Positions 51,704 through 61,599 of a DNA stretch of 64,000 bases are shown piece by piece. The notes beneath the pieces are model-generated. The model was not told where the DNA came from. It made no database searches and was given only the letters and a program-made list of their open reading frames with translations. This stretch comes from Microvirga antarctica (GTDB lineage Bacteria > Pseudomonadota > Alphaproteobacteria > Rhizobiales > Beijerinckiaceae). Position numbers and translations under genes: made by a program. The stretch's first letter is position 1. Every line of letters begins with the position of its first letter. The stretch spans positions 62,001 through 126,000 of the forward strand of contig NZ_JAGEMM010000002.1 in the NCBI RefSeq assembly GCF_017921815.1, written 5' to 3'.

Positions 51704-53299
51704 TCAGTTCATCGTCACCCAGCGGATGTCGAGCCAGTTGTCCGGGCGGATCGGTGTGCTCACATTCTTGCGCATGGCGTAGACCAGCACCTGGTTGTAG
51801 AGAGACACATAGAGCGCATCGTCGGTGATCTTCTTGTAGAGGGCGGCGATCATCTTGGTGCGCTTGGCGGTGTCGAGTTCGTCGCGCGCGGCGGCGATCT
51901 CAGTATCGAGCTGCGGGTTCGAATAGTTGGCGTAGTTGTAGATGCCTTCGCCCTTGGCGTCGTTGCGGGTCATCACCGTCGTCTCAAGCGCATACATGCC
52001 GTCGAAGAACGGCGAGTTGAAGCCCATCATGTACATGGACGTGTCGCGATCCCAGACCTTGGGAAAGAATTTCGCGCGCGGCATGGAGTTGAGCGTCACC
52101 TTCAGGCCGATCTGGGACAGCATCGTCACGAGAGTCTTGCACACCTGCTCGTCGTTGACATAGCGGTCGTTCGGGCAGTCGAGGGTGAAGGAGAAGCCCT
52201 GCGGATACCCCGCATCGGCCAGCAGCTTCTTGGCTGCCTCAACGTTGCGCGCCGGACCCTTGTCGAGAGCCGCATCGTAGCCGACATTGTTGGGCGCAAG
52301 GATCTGCGCGGTGGGGCTTGCGAGCCCCCGCATCACGGTGCGCACCACCGCGTCGCGGTCGAGCCCGAGATTGATGGCCTGGCGAACGCGAACATCCTTG
52401 AACGGGTTCTTGCCGCCCGCATCGCCATATTTCAGGGTGTCGTTCTTGAGATCGAAGCCGAAGAAGATCGTCCGGAACTCGTCGATCTTCTCGATCTTGA
52501 TGTCGGGGCTCTGGGCGAGGCGCGCGACGTCCTGGCTCGGAAGATCGATGACGAGATCGAGCTCACCCGAAAGCAGCGCGGCGACCCGGGTCGGGTCGCT
52601 GGCGACCGGGGTGAAATCAACCTGGTCGATGTCGCCGTCCATCTTGCCCCAATAGGCCGGCACCCGGTTCAGCACGGTCTTGCTGTCGGGCTGGCGGCTG
52701 GTGAGCTTGTAGGGACCGGTGCCGTTGGCATTGAGAGCGGTGAAGCTCTCCTGCTTCTCCTTCAGGTTCTGCGGCGTCAGCGCGTTGTTCTTCTCCGACC
52801 ATTCCTTGTCCATGATCGGGATGTAGATCAACTTGTCGATCAGCAACGGATCGGGCTTGGGCGTGACGATCTCGACGGTGAGGTCGTCAATGGCCTTGGG
52901 CTGCAATCCCGCCACATAGGCGGTGAATTGCGAGGTGGCGGATTGAGCACGCTTGATCGTGAACACCACGTCCTCGGCGGTGAGAGATCCGCCATCATGA
53001 AACTTCACATTCGGGCGCAGCTTGAACCGCCACGTGTTGGGATCGACCTGGGTCCAGCTCTCAGCCAGCATGGGAGCCTTGGCGAGGGTCTTGTCGCGGG
53101 TGATCAGGGGCTCGTAGATCATCGACAGCAGGGTGATGGTGGTTTGAATGTTCTGGGCCTGCGGGTCCATGGTGCCGGCATCGGCCTGGGCGCCGATGCG
53201 CAGGGTTTTGGCCATGGCGGGCGCGGCCATGATGGGAAGGGCCAGAAGGCCCGTGCTCAGGATCGCGCCGGCGAGGCCGCGAAGATAGACGTTCGTCAT
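51704..53299 (-). CDS. ABC transporter substrate-binding protein (SBP family 5)
   Basis: 531-residue periplasmic binding protein of the oligopeptide/nickel family. Signal peptide from ATG 53299 (MTNVYLRGLAGAILSTGLLALPIMAAPAMA); GAGGAG lies upstream. Features: MIYEPLITRD, WRFKLRPNVKFHDGGSLTAEDVVFTIKR, VRQAINLGLDRDAVVRTVMRGLA, DAGYPQGFSFTLDCP. Works with the permeases and ATPases of the same cluster (DppB/DppC type at 53424-55360; OppD/OppF type at 59544-61390). Ligand unknown. Confidence 0.92.
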   Translation of the reverse strand: MTNVYLRGLAGAILSTGLLALPIMAAPAMAKTLRIGAQADAGTMDPQAQNIQTTITLLSMIYEPLITRDKTLAKAPMLAESWTQVDPNTWRFKLRPNVKFHDGGSLTAEDVVFTIKRAQSATSQFTAYVAGLQPKAIDDLTVEIVTPKPDPLLIDKLIYIPIMDKEWSEKNNALTPQNLKEKQESFTALNANGTGPYKLTSRQPDSKTVLNRVPAYWGKMDGDIDQVDFTPVASDPTRVAALLSGELDLVIDLPSQDVARLAQSPDIKIEKIDEFRTIFFGFDLKNDTLKYGDAGGKNPFKDVRVRQAINLGLDRDAVVRTVMRGLASPTAQILAPNNVGYDAALDKGPARNVEAAKKLLADAGYPQGFSFTLDCPNDRYVNDEQVCKTLVTMLSQIGLKVTLNSMPRAKFFPKVWDRDTSMYMMGFNSPFFDGMYALETTVMTRNDAKGEGIYNYANYSNPQLDTEIAAARDELDTAKRTKMIAALYKKITDDALYVSLYNQVLVYAMRKNVSTPIRPDNWLDIRWVTMN

Positions 53300-53423
53300 C
53301 GATCGACTCCTCATGGGGTGTGGCGGGCTCTGACGCGAGAGGCCCGCGATGATTGTGGATGCGCTGATGGCGCGCACCTTCTGGCGTCTTGGAGCTCCGC
53401 AGGCCTGGCGTTCCGATCGGTTC

Positions 53424-54374
53424 TCATTTCAGTCTCGGATTGAGTGCGTCGCGCAGCCAATCCCCGAGCAGGTTGACGGCCAGCACCAGGATGACGAGTG
53501 CAAGGCCGGGGAATATCGCAAGCCACCATTCTCCCGAGAGAAGATAGCCGTTGCCGACACGGATGAGCGTGCCGAGTGACGGTTGCGTCGGCGGAATACC
53601 CAGGCCGACGAATGACAGGGTGGCCTCGAGGATGATCGCGACGGCAAGCTGGATGGTCGCCACGACGAAGACGGGCGTCGCGACATTCGGCAGGATGTGG
53701 CGGAACAACACGAAGGAGGTCGGCCGTCCGCTGAGCCGCGCCGCCTGCACATAGTCGCGGCCACTCTCGACGAGCGTGAGGCCGCGGACGGTCCGGGCAT
53801 ATTGAACCCAGCCCGAGAGCGCGATGGCCATGATGAGGATCCAGACCGCGAACTGATCGTGCACCCGCTCGCCAAAGGCGGCGCGCACGACCCCATCGAT
53901 GAGCACGGCGACGAGCATGGCCGGAAAGGTCAGTTGCACGTCGGCCGCGCGCATGATCAGCGCATCGATCCAGCCGCCGAAGAACCCGGCCAGAAGGCCG
54001 AACACCACGCCGATGAGCAGCGAGATCGCCACCGCGGCGAAACTGACGAAGAGCGAGATCCGCAGCCCGTAGATGATCGCCGACAGGATATCGCGTCCCT
54101 GATCGTCGGCGCCGAACACGAAACGGATGTCCCCGCCCGCGATCCAGGCCGGCGGCCGGAAGGCGTCGCTGAAATCCAGCGATGCGAGGTCGGTGACGGA
54201 ATGGGGCGCGAAGACCGACGGGAAGGCGGCGGCGAGCACGTAAAGAAGCACGATCGCAAACGACAGCACCGCGACAGGTGCGTGGAGGAAATCGCTGACG
54301 AGGTCGCTTCGCCACACCCTGGCGGAGGTTCGCGCGATCTGGTGTCCAAGTGTCGCCACGGAGGAGCCGTTCAT
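53424..54374 (-). CDS. ABC permease (DppC-type)
   Basis: 316 residues, five to six membrane helices. DppC family: cytoplasmic N-terminal region (about 1-30), the FGADDQGRDILSAIIYGLRISL motif, and the EAA loop RLSGRPTSFVLFRHILPN that docks the ATPase. Overlaps the DppB stop by ATGA. A longer frame upstream belongs to the DppB shadow. Confidence 0.92.
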   Translation of the reverse strand: MNGSSVATLGHQIARTSARVWRSDLVSDFLHAPVAVLSFAIVLLYVLAAAFPSVFAPHSVTDLASLDFSDAFRPPAWIAGGDIRFVFGADDQGRDILSAIIYGLRISLFVSFAAVAISLLIGVVFGLLAGFFGGWIDALIMRAADVQLTFPAMLVAVLIDGVVRAAFGERVHDQFAVWILIMAIALSGWVQYARTVRGLTLVESGRDYVQAARLSGRPTSFVLFRHILPNVATPVFVVATIQLAVAIILEATLSFVGLGIPPTQPSLGTLIRVGNGYLLSGEWWLAIFPGLALVILVLAVNLLGDWLRDALNPRLK

Positions 54375-55360
54375 GCGGCCGGTCCCTTCTGCTCGGCCAT
54401 TGTCTTGATGCGCGGATCGATGGCGTAATAGGACAGGTCGACCAAGAGGTTGATCGTCACGAACACGACGGCGATAAGCACCAGGTAGGCTGCCAGCATG
54501 GGCACATCGGCGGCGGCGACCGATTGCAGGAAGAGAAGGCCCAGGCCCGGCCACTGGAAGACGGATTCGGTGATCGCCGCAAAGGCGATGACCGAGCCGA
54601 ATTGCAGGCCCGTGATGGTGATGACCGGAACGAGCGTGTTGCGCAGCGCATGGTGGATATAGACGGAGCGGCTCGACAATCCGCGCGCCTTCGCGAAGCG
54701 GATATACTCCATCCGCATGACCTGCAGCATTTCGGCGCGCACCAGTCGCATGATCATGGCGATCTGGAACACCGAGATGGTGAGCGCCGGCATGACAAGG
54801 GCTGCCAAACCGCTTCTGGTCGCAAATCCGGTGCTCCACCAGCCGAGCTGCACGGTCTCGCCGCGCCCGAACGAGGGCAGCCAGCCGAGATTGATGCTGA
54901 AGATCCAGATCAGCAGCATGCCCATGAAGAAAGACGGCATCGAGATGCCGATGAGTGAGACGCCGAGCGTCAACTGGCTGGCGATGCTACGTCCGCGGAT
55001 CGCCGTGTAGATCCCGGCCGGGATGCCGATGATGAGGGCCAGCAAGAGGCCGGAGGTTGCGAGTTCGATCGTGGCCGGCGCCCGCTCCAACAGCACGCGA
55101 GCCACGGGTTGCCCCAGCCGGTAGCTGAGGCCGAAATCGCCGCGCATGGTTTGCCACAGATACTCGAAGAACTGGACGATCAACGGTGCATCGAGGCCCA
55201 TCTGCCGTCGCAACTCGTCGCGCTGCATGCCGGTCGAATTCGCCCCCAGAATGGAAACGATCGGATCGCCGAGAAACCGGAACAGCAGAAACGCCATGAT
55301 GACGACGATGAAGAGAACGAGCAGCGATTGGCCCAGGCGCTGGAGCAGATAGGAGATCAT
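54371..55360 (-). CDS. ABC permease (DppB-type)
   Basis: 329 residues, six membrane helices. DppB signature: MISYLLQRLGQSLLVLFIVVIMAFLLFRFLGDP, FGLSYRLGQPV, and the EAA loop YIRFAKARGLSSRSVYIHHALRNTLVPVIT. Overlaps the aminotransferase stop and the DppC start by four bases each, so it is coupled to both. Confidence 0.93.
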   Translation of the reverse strand: MISYLLQRLGQSLLVLFIVVIMAFLLFRFLGDPIVSILGANSTGMQRDELRRQMGLDAPLIVQFFEYLWQTMRGDFGLSYRLGQPVARVLLERAPATIELATSGLLLALIIGIPAGIYTAIRGRSIASQLTLGVSLIGISMPSFFMGMLLIWIFSINLGWLPSFGRGETVQLGWWSTGFATRSGLAALVMPALTISVFQIAMIMRLVRAEMLQVMRMEYIRFAKARGLSSRSVYIHHALRNTLVPVITITGLQFGSVIAFAAITESVFQWPGLGLLFLQSVAAADVPMLAAYLVLIAVVFVTINLLVDLSYYAIDPRIKTMAEQKGPAA

Positions 55361-56592
55361 CGGGACGCCTTCGGCCCGGCGCCTGCGCCATCATGAAGAG
55401 CCGCCAGTAGCGCGTCTGAGAGACCGGAAAAATCGTCCAGATCATTGTATGCCTGCACGGAGATGCGCAGATATAAGGCTCCCGCAACACTCGTGATAGC
55501 CGTCTCGAAACGCCCGCTGTCCCACAGCTGATCGTGAATGCGGGTGACTTCGTCCCGTGTGGCGGGCGGGTTGCCGGGAAGACGGATTGTCGCCATGGCG
55601 TCGAACAGTTGGGGCGCCGCGCCAAGCGCCGTGCCAAGTTCGCGCGCCGAGCCAGCGGCGATGGTGGCAGCAAGTTCGCGGTTGCGCTGGCGAAGCCGCT
55701 TGCCGCCTACCCGCTCGTGAAACCGGATTGCGGCCGGAACGCTGAGCCAGGACGACGGATCACGCGTGCCGACCTTGTCGAATTCCGCCGTGAAGCCCTG
55801 TCCATACGCGTGGGAGATCGCCAGGGGATGGACGACGGGCGTTGGCCTTTCCGCTACCGCAAGAAACGCCGCACCCTTGGGGGCGCACAGCCATTTGTGG
55901 CAATTGCCCACATACCAATCGGCCCCGATCGCATCGATGTCGAGGTCGAGAAGTCCGGGAGCATGCGCCCCATCGATGAGTACAGGAATCCCGCGCTCGC
56001 GCCCGAGCGCCACCAACTGTTCGACTGGCAGGCGAACGGCGGACGCGGACGCCACATGGTCGATGACGAGAAGTTTTGTGCGCGCGTTCAGGGCCGCTTT
56101 GACGGTCCCGACCACATGGTCATCGTCGCGCACCGGCATGCCGAGCGGTGCTTCCACGAGACGCGCGCCGGTTCTGTCCGCAACAAAGCGCAAGGTATTG
56201 CGGGCGGCGTTGTAGATGTGATCGGTCGTGAGAATTTCGTCGCCGGGCGCAAGGTCCAGCGACCGCACGACCGCCGAGATGCCGCTTGTGGCATTCTCCA
56301 CGAAGGCCAGACGGTCCGGCTTGGTGCCGACAAAGGCGGCAAGTGGTGCTGCCGCCTCGCGCAGGAGGCGGGGGAGGTCGGTCATGAAGAAGCGCGCCGG
56401 GTTGCGTTCCATCGCCACGCGCCAGCGCGTCTGTTCCTCGCCGATCTCGCGCGGCGTGGCGCCGAATGCCCCGTGGTTGATGTAGTGGGTGTCAGGATCG
56501 AGCCCCCAAAGCGGGCGCAACGCGCGGCCCCACGCGGCAAAGCTGCCGGAACGTTCGGCGGCGGCCTCATGCTGCGACAGGTCAAGGGCCAA
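55357..56592 (-). CDS. Class V aminotransferase / isopenicillin N epimerase-like PLP enzyme
   Basis: 411 residues. PLP fold-type I enzyme: YINHGAFGATPREI start, FVENATSGISAVVR, cofactor Asp207 and His210 (LIDGAHAPGLLDLD), and the Schiff-base Lys233 (GNCHKWLCAPKGAAFL). This subgroup includes isopenicillin N epimerases, cysteine-desulfurase-like and ergothioneine C-S lyases, so aminotransfer, epimerisation or C-S/C-N lyase action is possible. It starts just after a predicted promoter/operator at 56645-56672 and is coupled to the permease gene by overlap, which ties enzyme and uptake together. Confidence 0.85.
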   Translation of the reverse strand: MALDLSQHEAAAERSGSFAAWGRALRPLWGLDPDTHYINHGAFGATPREIGEEQTRWRVAMERNPARFFMTDLPRLLREAAAPLAAFVGTKPDRLAFVENATSGISAVVRSLDLAPGDEILTTDHIYNAARNTLRFVADRTGARLVEAPLGMPVRDDDHVVGTVKAALNARTKLLVIDHVASASAVRLPVEQLVALGRERGIPVLIDGAHAPGLLDLDIDAIGADWYVGNCHKWLCAPKGAAFLAVAERPTPVVHPLAISHAYGQGFTAEFDKVGTRDPSSWLSVPAAIRFHERVGGKRLRQRNRELAATIAAGSARELGTALGAAPQLFDAMATIRLPGNPPATRDEVTRIHDQLWDSGRFETAITSVAGALYLRISVQAYNDLDDFSGLSDALLAALHDGAGAGPKASR

Positions 56593-56644
56593 GCACTGCC
56601 TCCCCGGCGGTGGATTGCAGCATCCAAAATTGCATAATCGTTAG

Positions 56645-56672
56645 ATTGTATAACAAACTCTGGCCTCGTCAA
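56645..56672 (-). promoter_or_regulatory. Internal promoter with GntR-type operator candidate
   Basis: On the minus strand: -35 TTGACG (56672-56667), 16-base spacer, -10 TACAAT (56650-56645). TTGTTATACAA (56656-56646) overlaps the -10; its reverse complement TTGTATAACAA is exactly the motif before the regulator gene at 63143-63153. It would drive the aminotransferase/transporter/HyuAB half of the cluster separately from the upstream half. Confidence 0.6.
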
Positions 56673-57931
56673 GCGGTCTTCAGGAGCGCGCGGGATGGCG
56701 GTGAGGAGACGCATTCGCCGCCCTTGAACACCGTCAGATTGGCGGGATCGGCAAGGCACGCGATGTCGCTGAGCGGATCGCCCTCGATGACGAGGATGTC
56801 GGCAAGGCGACCAGGCATGAGGCGCCCGGCATCAATGGCGAGGCAATCCGCATTCGTGGCCGTGGCGGCGATCAGCGCCTCCATGGCGGACAAGCCACCC
56901 GATATCAGCAGGGCGATTTCCCGCCAGCTCATGGGACCGTGCGGAATCATGAACCCGGCATCGGTGCCGCAGCAGATTTTCACCCCGGCGCGACGGGCCT
57001 TTTCCAGCGTGATCCACTTGGCCTCACGCGAGGCCAGCAGCCAGTCCCAATGCTTCGGGCTCACTCCCTGTGCCTCCGGCGAAAAGTCGAAGTTGCGTTC
57101 GTTCACGAGCAGCGTCGGGACGAAATAGGTCCCGCGTTCGACCATCAGGTCGATGATGCGGTCATCGGTAAAATGGGCATGCTCGACGCAGTCGACGCCA
57201 TTGATGATCGTTGCGGCCAGCGGGTCTTCGCCGCTCGTGTGGGCCGCGACCGTGAGGCCCTGCATATGCGCCTCGTCGCAGACCGCGGCGATCTCCGCGT
57301 CGGACATTTCCTGCTGGCAATACTGGCCCGGCCGTCCATGGGTCGAGGTCGAGCTGTTGATCTTGATGAAATCCGCGCCGCGTTTGGCCATGGCGCGCAC
57401 CCCGCGCCGAAATCCATCCGCGCCGTCGCACGGGTGGGTGAGATCGCGAAAGGCCGTGTGATCAGCCCAGCCCGGCTGGTCCATGTGTCCACCGGTCACC
57501 GAAAGCCCGTGGCCGCATGCCTTGATGCGCGGACCCGGCACCTCACCCTTGTCGATGGCGTTGCGCAGATCGATGATCACCCCGCCGGGCGCATGCATGT
57601 CCCGCACGGACGTGAACCCGTAGGACAGGGTTGTGCGGGCATAGGCCGCCGCGCGAAGCGCCACGGACGGATAGGACATTTCCGCGTGTTCGGCGCGAAA
57701 CGCCGCCTTGTGGGGCGTTCCGCTATAGGCAAGATGCACATGCGCATCGATGAGCCCCGGCATCGCGGTGGCGTCCGGCCGGTCGACGATGGCGACGCCC
57801 TCGATGCCAGCAAAATCCGCCGCCTTTCCGACTTCCATGATGCGGTCGTTCTCCACGAGAATGGCGCCATTCGGAATGGGCTTGGCCTGGACGCCGTCGA
57901 TGACGCGTCCGGCCAGGATCAAGGTGCGCAT
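56669..57931 (-). CDS. Amidohydrolase family protein (imidazolonepropionase/prolidase-like)
   Basis: 420 residues, metal-dependent TIM-barrel hydrolase. Metal ligands: His-x-His in IDAHVHLAYSG (about 63-65), Lys/His ligands in DFIKINSST, AHTSGE, HAHFTDD and Asp in CCGTDAGFMIPHGP. The C-terminal MPGRLADILVIEGDPLSDIACLADPANLTVFKGGE is the usual beta-sandwich end. This subgroup includes Xaa-Arg dipeptidases and amide hydrolases. Its start overlaps the GMC gene stop by 13 bases. Confidence 0.88.
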   Translation of the reverse strand: MRTLILAGRVIDGVQAKPIPNGAILVENDRIMEVGKAADFAGIEGVAIVDRPDATAMPGLIDAHVHLAYSGTPHKAAFRAEHAEMSYPSVALRAAAYARTTLSYGFTSVRDMHAPGGVIIDLRNAIDKGEVPGPRIKACGHGLSVTGGHMDQPGWADHTAFRDLTHPCDGADGFRRGVRAMAKRGADFIKINSSTSTHGRPGQYCQQEMSDAEIAAVCDEAHMQGLTVAAHTSGEDPLAATIINGVDCVEHAHFTDDRIIDLMVERGTYFVPTLLVNERNFDFSPEAQGVSPKHWDWLLASREAKWITLEKARRAGVKICCGTDAGFMIPHGPMSWREIALLISGGLSAMEALIAATATNADCLAIDAGRLMPGRLADILVIEGDPLSDIACLADPANLTVFKGGECVSSPPSRALLKTA

Positions 57932-59547
57932 GAGAAATCCCCGGGGGCTGGAGGAGAGCGGTTGCTTGTCGCCGCAAGATGATCGGCGGTCCGAAGCGCG
58001 AAAGCCTGCGCGGTGGATGTGGGGTTCATCGCGCCGCCGGTGACGAACACGCTGGAATCCACGATGAAGAGATTGGGCACCCCGTGGCAGCGGCCGTAGG
58101 GATCGACCACGGATGTTTCCGGTGCCGTGCCCATTCGCGTCGTGCCCATGAGATGGAAGCCCGCCTGCTGCTTCAGCGGATCGCGCGCGATCCGCTTCGC
58201 GCCCGCTTTGCGTAAAATCTCCTCAGCGCGATCCATGGCGAAGTCGAGGTTGCGGCGCGAGGCATCCGACAGGAGGTAGGTCATCTTCGGTGCCGGCGCG
58301 CCGTCGCGATCGACCAGATCATCCGCGAGGGTGATGCGGTTGGCCGGTTCGGGAAGATCCTCGATGCAGATCGTCAGGCCCAACGTGTGGTCGAATGCGC
58401 GCTCGAAAGACGCGTGATGATCTGACCCCCACGGCAGGCGCGACCCGATCGCCGCGCCGCGCGCCAGATCGGCCGGCGCAGGCCCTGGATTCGATTGCAT
58501 CTTGAACCCTCGCGGGAACCCGTTCTCGCATCGCGTTGCGTAAAATTCGAGCGACACAATCCCGGCTTTTTGCCCGGGCGCCCACGCTCCGAGTCTCTCG
58601 TCGAACCAGCCGTCGACACGAGCATGCGGGTGCAGCATCAGGTTGCGTCCCACCAGACCCGACCCGTTGGCGAGACCGTTGGGAAAACGCGCCGAGGCGG
58701 ACATCAGGAGCAAGCGCGGCGTGCCGATTCCGTTGGCGGCCAGCACGAAGCGGTCACCGCGCACGCGCAGGATGCCGGTATCGGTGGCAACGATGGCGGC
58801 GGTGACACATTGATCTGCATCGTGCTCAAGCCCGATGACGCGGGCGCCGGTCATCAGGCGCGCGCCTGCCGCGATGGCCTTGCGCATGTAGGTGGCGTCC
58901 GCCCCTGCCTGGACACGCGACGGACATCCCGGTTCGCACGGGCCGGGATGGGTACAGGTTGCGCGCGCCGCGCCCGCGCTGCCGACGGTGAGGTCGACCG
59001 GCCACCAATGCCAGCCACTGGAATCGAACGCGCGGCCGAGACGCCGTCCCGCCGGGCCGATCGTCGGCGCGGCAACGACCGGCTGTTGCCGCAGCGGGCC
59101 GGAAGGGTCGCCCGGAAAGGCCGCAAGGCCGGTCTCGGCCTCGTTGATGTCGTAATACGGCGCGAGATCGTCATAGGCGATCGGCCAGTCGTCGCCGACC
59201 CCGTCCAACGACCGAACGCGAAAATCCTCCGGACGGTAGCGGGGAATGTGAGCCGCCCAATAGATCGAGCCGCCGCCGACCGCATTGCCGATCATTGGCT
59301 TGATCGGGCTGTCCGTGTCGTCGATCGGGTAATCGTCCGCGTTTCGTCGGATGTTGGGATTATCGTTGAACTGTTTCGCGCGGCGTCGCTCGTAGAAAGG
59401 CGTGCCGTGGCCGAGGGTGCTGTAGTCGAACCAATGACCGCGCTCGAGGCAGATGACCGAGAACCCGGCTTTGGCCAGCCGCCAGGTGGCGGCGGAGCCG
59501 GCCGGACCCGCGCCGATCACGATCACGTCGGCGCGGGGCTCGGTCAT
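57919..59547 (-). CDS. GMC family FAD oxidoreductase
   Basis: 542 residues. FAD-binding GAGPAGSAATWRL (residues 12-24), GGGSIYWAAH, a ferredoxin-like or Cys-rich insertion ATCTHPGPCEPGCPSRVQ (about 196-213), and the C-terminal FHLMGTTRMG / TGGAMNPTSTAQAFALRTADHL with catalytic His and Asn. Members oxidise alcohols (glucose, choline, gluconate); this two-domain subgroup often pairs with a small subunit or cytochrome, neither of which is present. Overlaps the OppF-type ATPase gene by ATGA. Confidence 0.88.
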   Translation of the reverse strand: MTEPRADVIVIGAGPAGSAATWRLAKAGFSVICLERGHWFDYSTLGHGTPFYERRRAKQFNDNPNIRRNADDYPIDDTDSPIKPMIGNAVGGGSIYWAAHIPRYRPEDFRVRSLDGVGDDWPIAYDDLAPYYDINEAETGLAAFPGDPSGPLRQQPVVAAPTIGPAGRRLGRAFDSSGWHWWPVDLTVGSAGAARATCTHPGPCEPGCPSRVQAGADATYMRKAIAAGARLMTGARVIGLEHDADQCVTAAIVATDTGILRVRGDRFVLAANGIGTPRLLLMSASARFPNGLANGSGLVGRNLMLHPHARVDGWFDERLGAWAPGQKAGIVSLEFYATRCENGFPRGFKMQSNPGPAPADLARGAAIGSRLPWGSDHHASFERAFDHTLGLTICIEDLPEPANRITLADDLVDRDGAPAPKMTYLLSDASRRNLDFAMDRAEEILRKAGAKRIARDPLKQQAGFHLMGTTRMGTAPETSVVDPYGRCHGVPNLFIVDSSVFVTGGAMNPTSTAQAFALRTADHLAATSNRSPPAPGDFSCAP

Positions 59548-60422
59548 GGAAACTCGGCCCGTGCGCGTGTCGGCCGGTCGTCGGCGAGCGTGGCCGCCTC
59601 GCGCCGCAACGCGTCCACATTGGGAACCGCGGCGATCAGCTGACGCGTATAGGCATGCTGCGGGTGATCGAAGATGGCCGCGCCGTCACCGCGCTCGACG
59701 AGTTCCCCCTTGTAGAGGACGCCGATCTCGTCGGCCACGTAGCGCACGACCGCGAGGTTGTGGCTGATGAACAGATAGGTGAGGCCCAGCCGGTCCTGCA
59801 GATCGCGCATCAGGTTGAGGATCTGCGCCTGCACCGAGACATCGAGCGCGGAGGTCGGCTCGTCGCAAACGATGAAATCGGCATCGGAGGCCAGCGCCCG
59901 CGCGATGGCGATGCGCTGGCGCTGACCTCCGGAGAATTCATGCGGGTATTTCTGTGCATCGGCCGGGTGGAGTCCCACCAGCGTCAGCAATTCGGCAACC
60001 CGTTGCGCGATCGCCTGTCGGTTGGTCTCACGCCGCAGGGCGAGGATGGGTTCGGACACGATGGCATCCACCCGCCAGCGGGGATTGAGGCTGGCGTAAG
60101 GGTCCTGAAACACCATCTGGATGCGGTGCGTAAGCCCCTGCCGGGCGTGCGCAAGATCCGCTCCGTGCATGGCGATGCCGTCGATCAGGACGTTGCCGCC
60201 CGATGGCGGGAGGAGCCCCACGACCATGCGGGCGATGGTCGATTTTCCCGAACCGGATTCGCCCACGAGTGCGAAAGTCTTGCCTTTGGCAATGCTGAAC
60301 GACACGTTCTTCACCGCCTCGCTGGAGCGTCTCTTCTGCCGCAGGACGTAGCCGAGCAGACCCTGCCGGTTGGTGAAGGTCTTGCTGAGCCCCTCGACGC
60401 GCACCAAAGCAGCTTCTGTCAC
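59544..60422 (-). CDS. ABC transporter ATP-binding protein (OppF/DppF-type)
   Basis: 292 residues. Walker A GESGSGKST (about 52-60), Q-loop VFQDPYASLNPR, signature EFSGGQRQRIAIARAL, Walker B FIVCDEPTSALD, switch His in LFISHNLAVV. The C-terminal extension is the oligopeptide-type. Energises the SBP/DppB/DppC importer of the cluster together with the upstream OppD-like subunit; overlaps it by four bases. Confidence 0.95.
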   Translation of the reverse strand: MTEAALVRVEGLSKTFTNRQGLLGYVLRQKRRSSEAVKNVSFSIAKGKTFALVGESGSGKSTIARMVVGLLPPSGGNVLIDGIAMHGADLAHARQGLTHRIQMVFQDPYASLNPRWRVDAIVSEPILALRRETNRQAIAQRVAELLTLVGLHPADAQKYPHEFSGGQRQRIAIARALASDADFIVCDEPTSALDVSVQAQILNLMRDLQDRLGLTYLFISHNLAVVRYVADEIGVLYKGELVERGDGAAIFDHPQHAYTRQLIAAVPNVDALRREAATLADDRPTRARAEFP

Positions 60423-61390
60423 GACACGACCTCGTCGTAGAGGTGGCAGGCCACCGCCCGGTCATCGCCGCCCTGCAGGCGCGGCACATCTTTTTGGCAC
60501 CGGTCGAAGGCAAAACCGCAGCGCGGATGAAACGAACAGCCCGGCGGGATGGCCGTCAGGCGCGGCATCGAGCCGGAGATCTGCGTCAATCGCTCCGGAC
60601 GCCGCTCGAGCGGCGGAATCGCGCTCATCAGCCCTTGAGTGTAGGGATGCTGTGGCCGCGCGACGACATTGGCGACCGTGCCCTGTTCGATGATCCGTCC
60701 GGCATAGATCACGGCGACCCGGTCGGCGACTTCGGCGATCACGCCCATGTCGTGCGTGATGAGCATCACGGACGTGCTCCGCTCCTTGCAGATGCGCTTG
60801 ATCAAGTGAATGATCTGCGCCTGGACGGACACGTCGAGCGCCGTCGTCGGCTCATCGGCGATGATGAGATCGGGTTCGCCGCAGATGGCAAGCGCGATGA
60901 CGACACGCTGGCGCATCCCACCCGAAAATTCGTGCGGGTAGCTTTTGATCTGCTGGGCGGGATTGGGAATGCCGAGTTCGTCGAGAAGCTGGATGGCGCG
61001 GATGCGCGCCTGATCGGGTGTCAGGTTGAGATGGGTCAGGATCGTCTCGACGAGCTGGTCCTCGATGCGCAGCAGCGGGTTGAGGCTTGTCAGCGGGTCC
61101 TGGAAGATCATGCCGATCCGCTTGCCGCGGATCCGGCGCATGGCGCGGTCGTCCAGCCCGTCGATCCGCAATCCACCGAGACGGATTTCGCCGGCGGTGA
61201 TGCGTCCGGGGGACAGGAGCCCGATGACGGCCGAGCCCGTGACGGACTTGCCGGCGCCCGACTCGCCGATGATGCCGAGAACCTCACCTTTTCCGATCTC
61301 GAACGACAGATCGTTGAGCGCCGTCAACGACCCGCGCCGGGTCGGGAAGGCGACACTGAGGCCGCGTACGGACAGAACCGGCTCACGCAT
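60419..61390 (-). CDS. ABC transporter ATP-binding protein (OppD/DppD-type)
   Basis: 323 residues from ATG 61390. Walker [12 protein letters not shown] (about 40-50, with Val after Lys-Ser as in OppD), Q-loop [11 protein letters not shown], signature [16 protein letters not shown], Walker [14 protein letters not shown]-terminal oligopeptide-type region with a cysteine-containing [14 protein letters not shown] that in some OppD/DppD proteins binds an Fe-S cluster. First gene of the minus-strand operon; an ATG at 61423 would add 11 residues. Confidence 0.95.
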   Translation of the reverse strand: MREPVLSVRGLSVAFPTRRGSLTALNDLSFEIGKGEVLGIIGESGAGKSVTGSAVIGLLSPGRITAGEIRLGGLRIDGLDDRAMRRIRGKRIGMIFQDPLTSLNPLLRIEDQLVETILTHLNLTPDQARIRAIQLLDELGIPNPAQQIKSYPHEFSGGMRQRVVIALAICGEPDLIIADEPTTALDVSVQAQIIHLIKRICKERSTSVMLITHDMGVIAEVADRVAVIYAGRIIEQGTVANVVARPQHPYTQGLMSAIPPLERRPERLTQISGSMPRLTAIPPGCSFHPRCGFAFDRCQKDVPRLQGGDDRAVACHLYDEVVS

Positions 61391-61515
61391 CGGGGCCACG
61401 CCCCAGCGCCCGCAGCCAGCCACCGGCGCGGTGTGACGGCCTCACGTGGCAATCCCCGCAGCCTGCAACATCTGATTCTGGATCGGTCTGAAATCGCCGC
61501 AAAGACTGGATCTCA

Positions 61516-61560
61516 TTGTGTAACATTCCGTTTGAACGTCTAACATACTACATGTATACA
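61516..61560 (+). promoter_or_regulatory. SDR promoter with operator-like motifs in the divergent gap
   Basis: -35 TTGAAC (61532-61537), 17-base spacer, -10 TATACA (61555-61560). The -10 lies in the perfect palindrome TGTATACA (61553-61560), related to the TTGTATAACAA sites of this cluster; a second degenerate copy TTGTGTAACAT is at 61516-61526 (9 of 11 matches). The gap 61391-61599 must also carry the oppD promoter, which I could not locate convincingly. Confidence 0.5.
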
Positions 61561-61599
61561 CAAGCCTCATTTATCGGCAGCACGCATGAGGTTTTGCGC

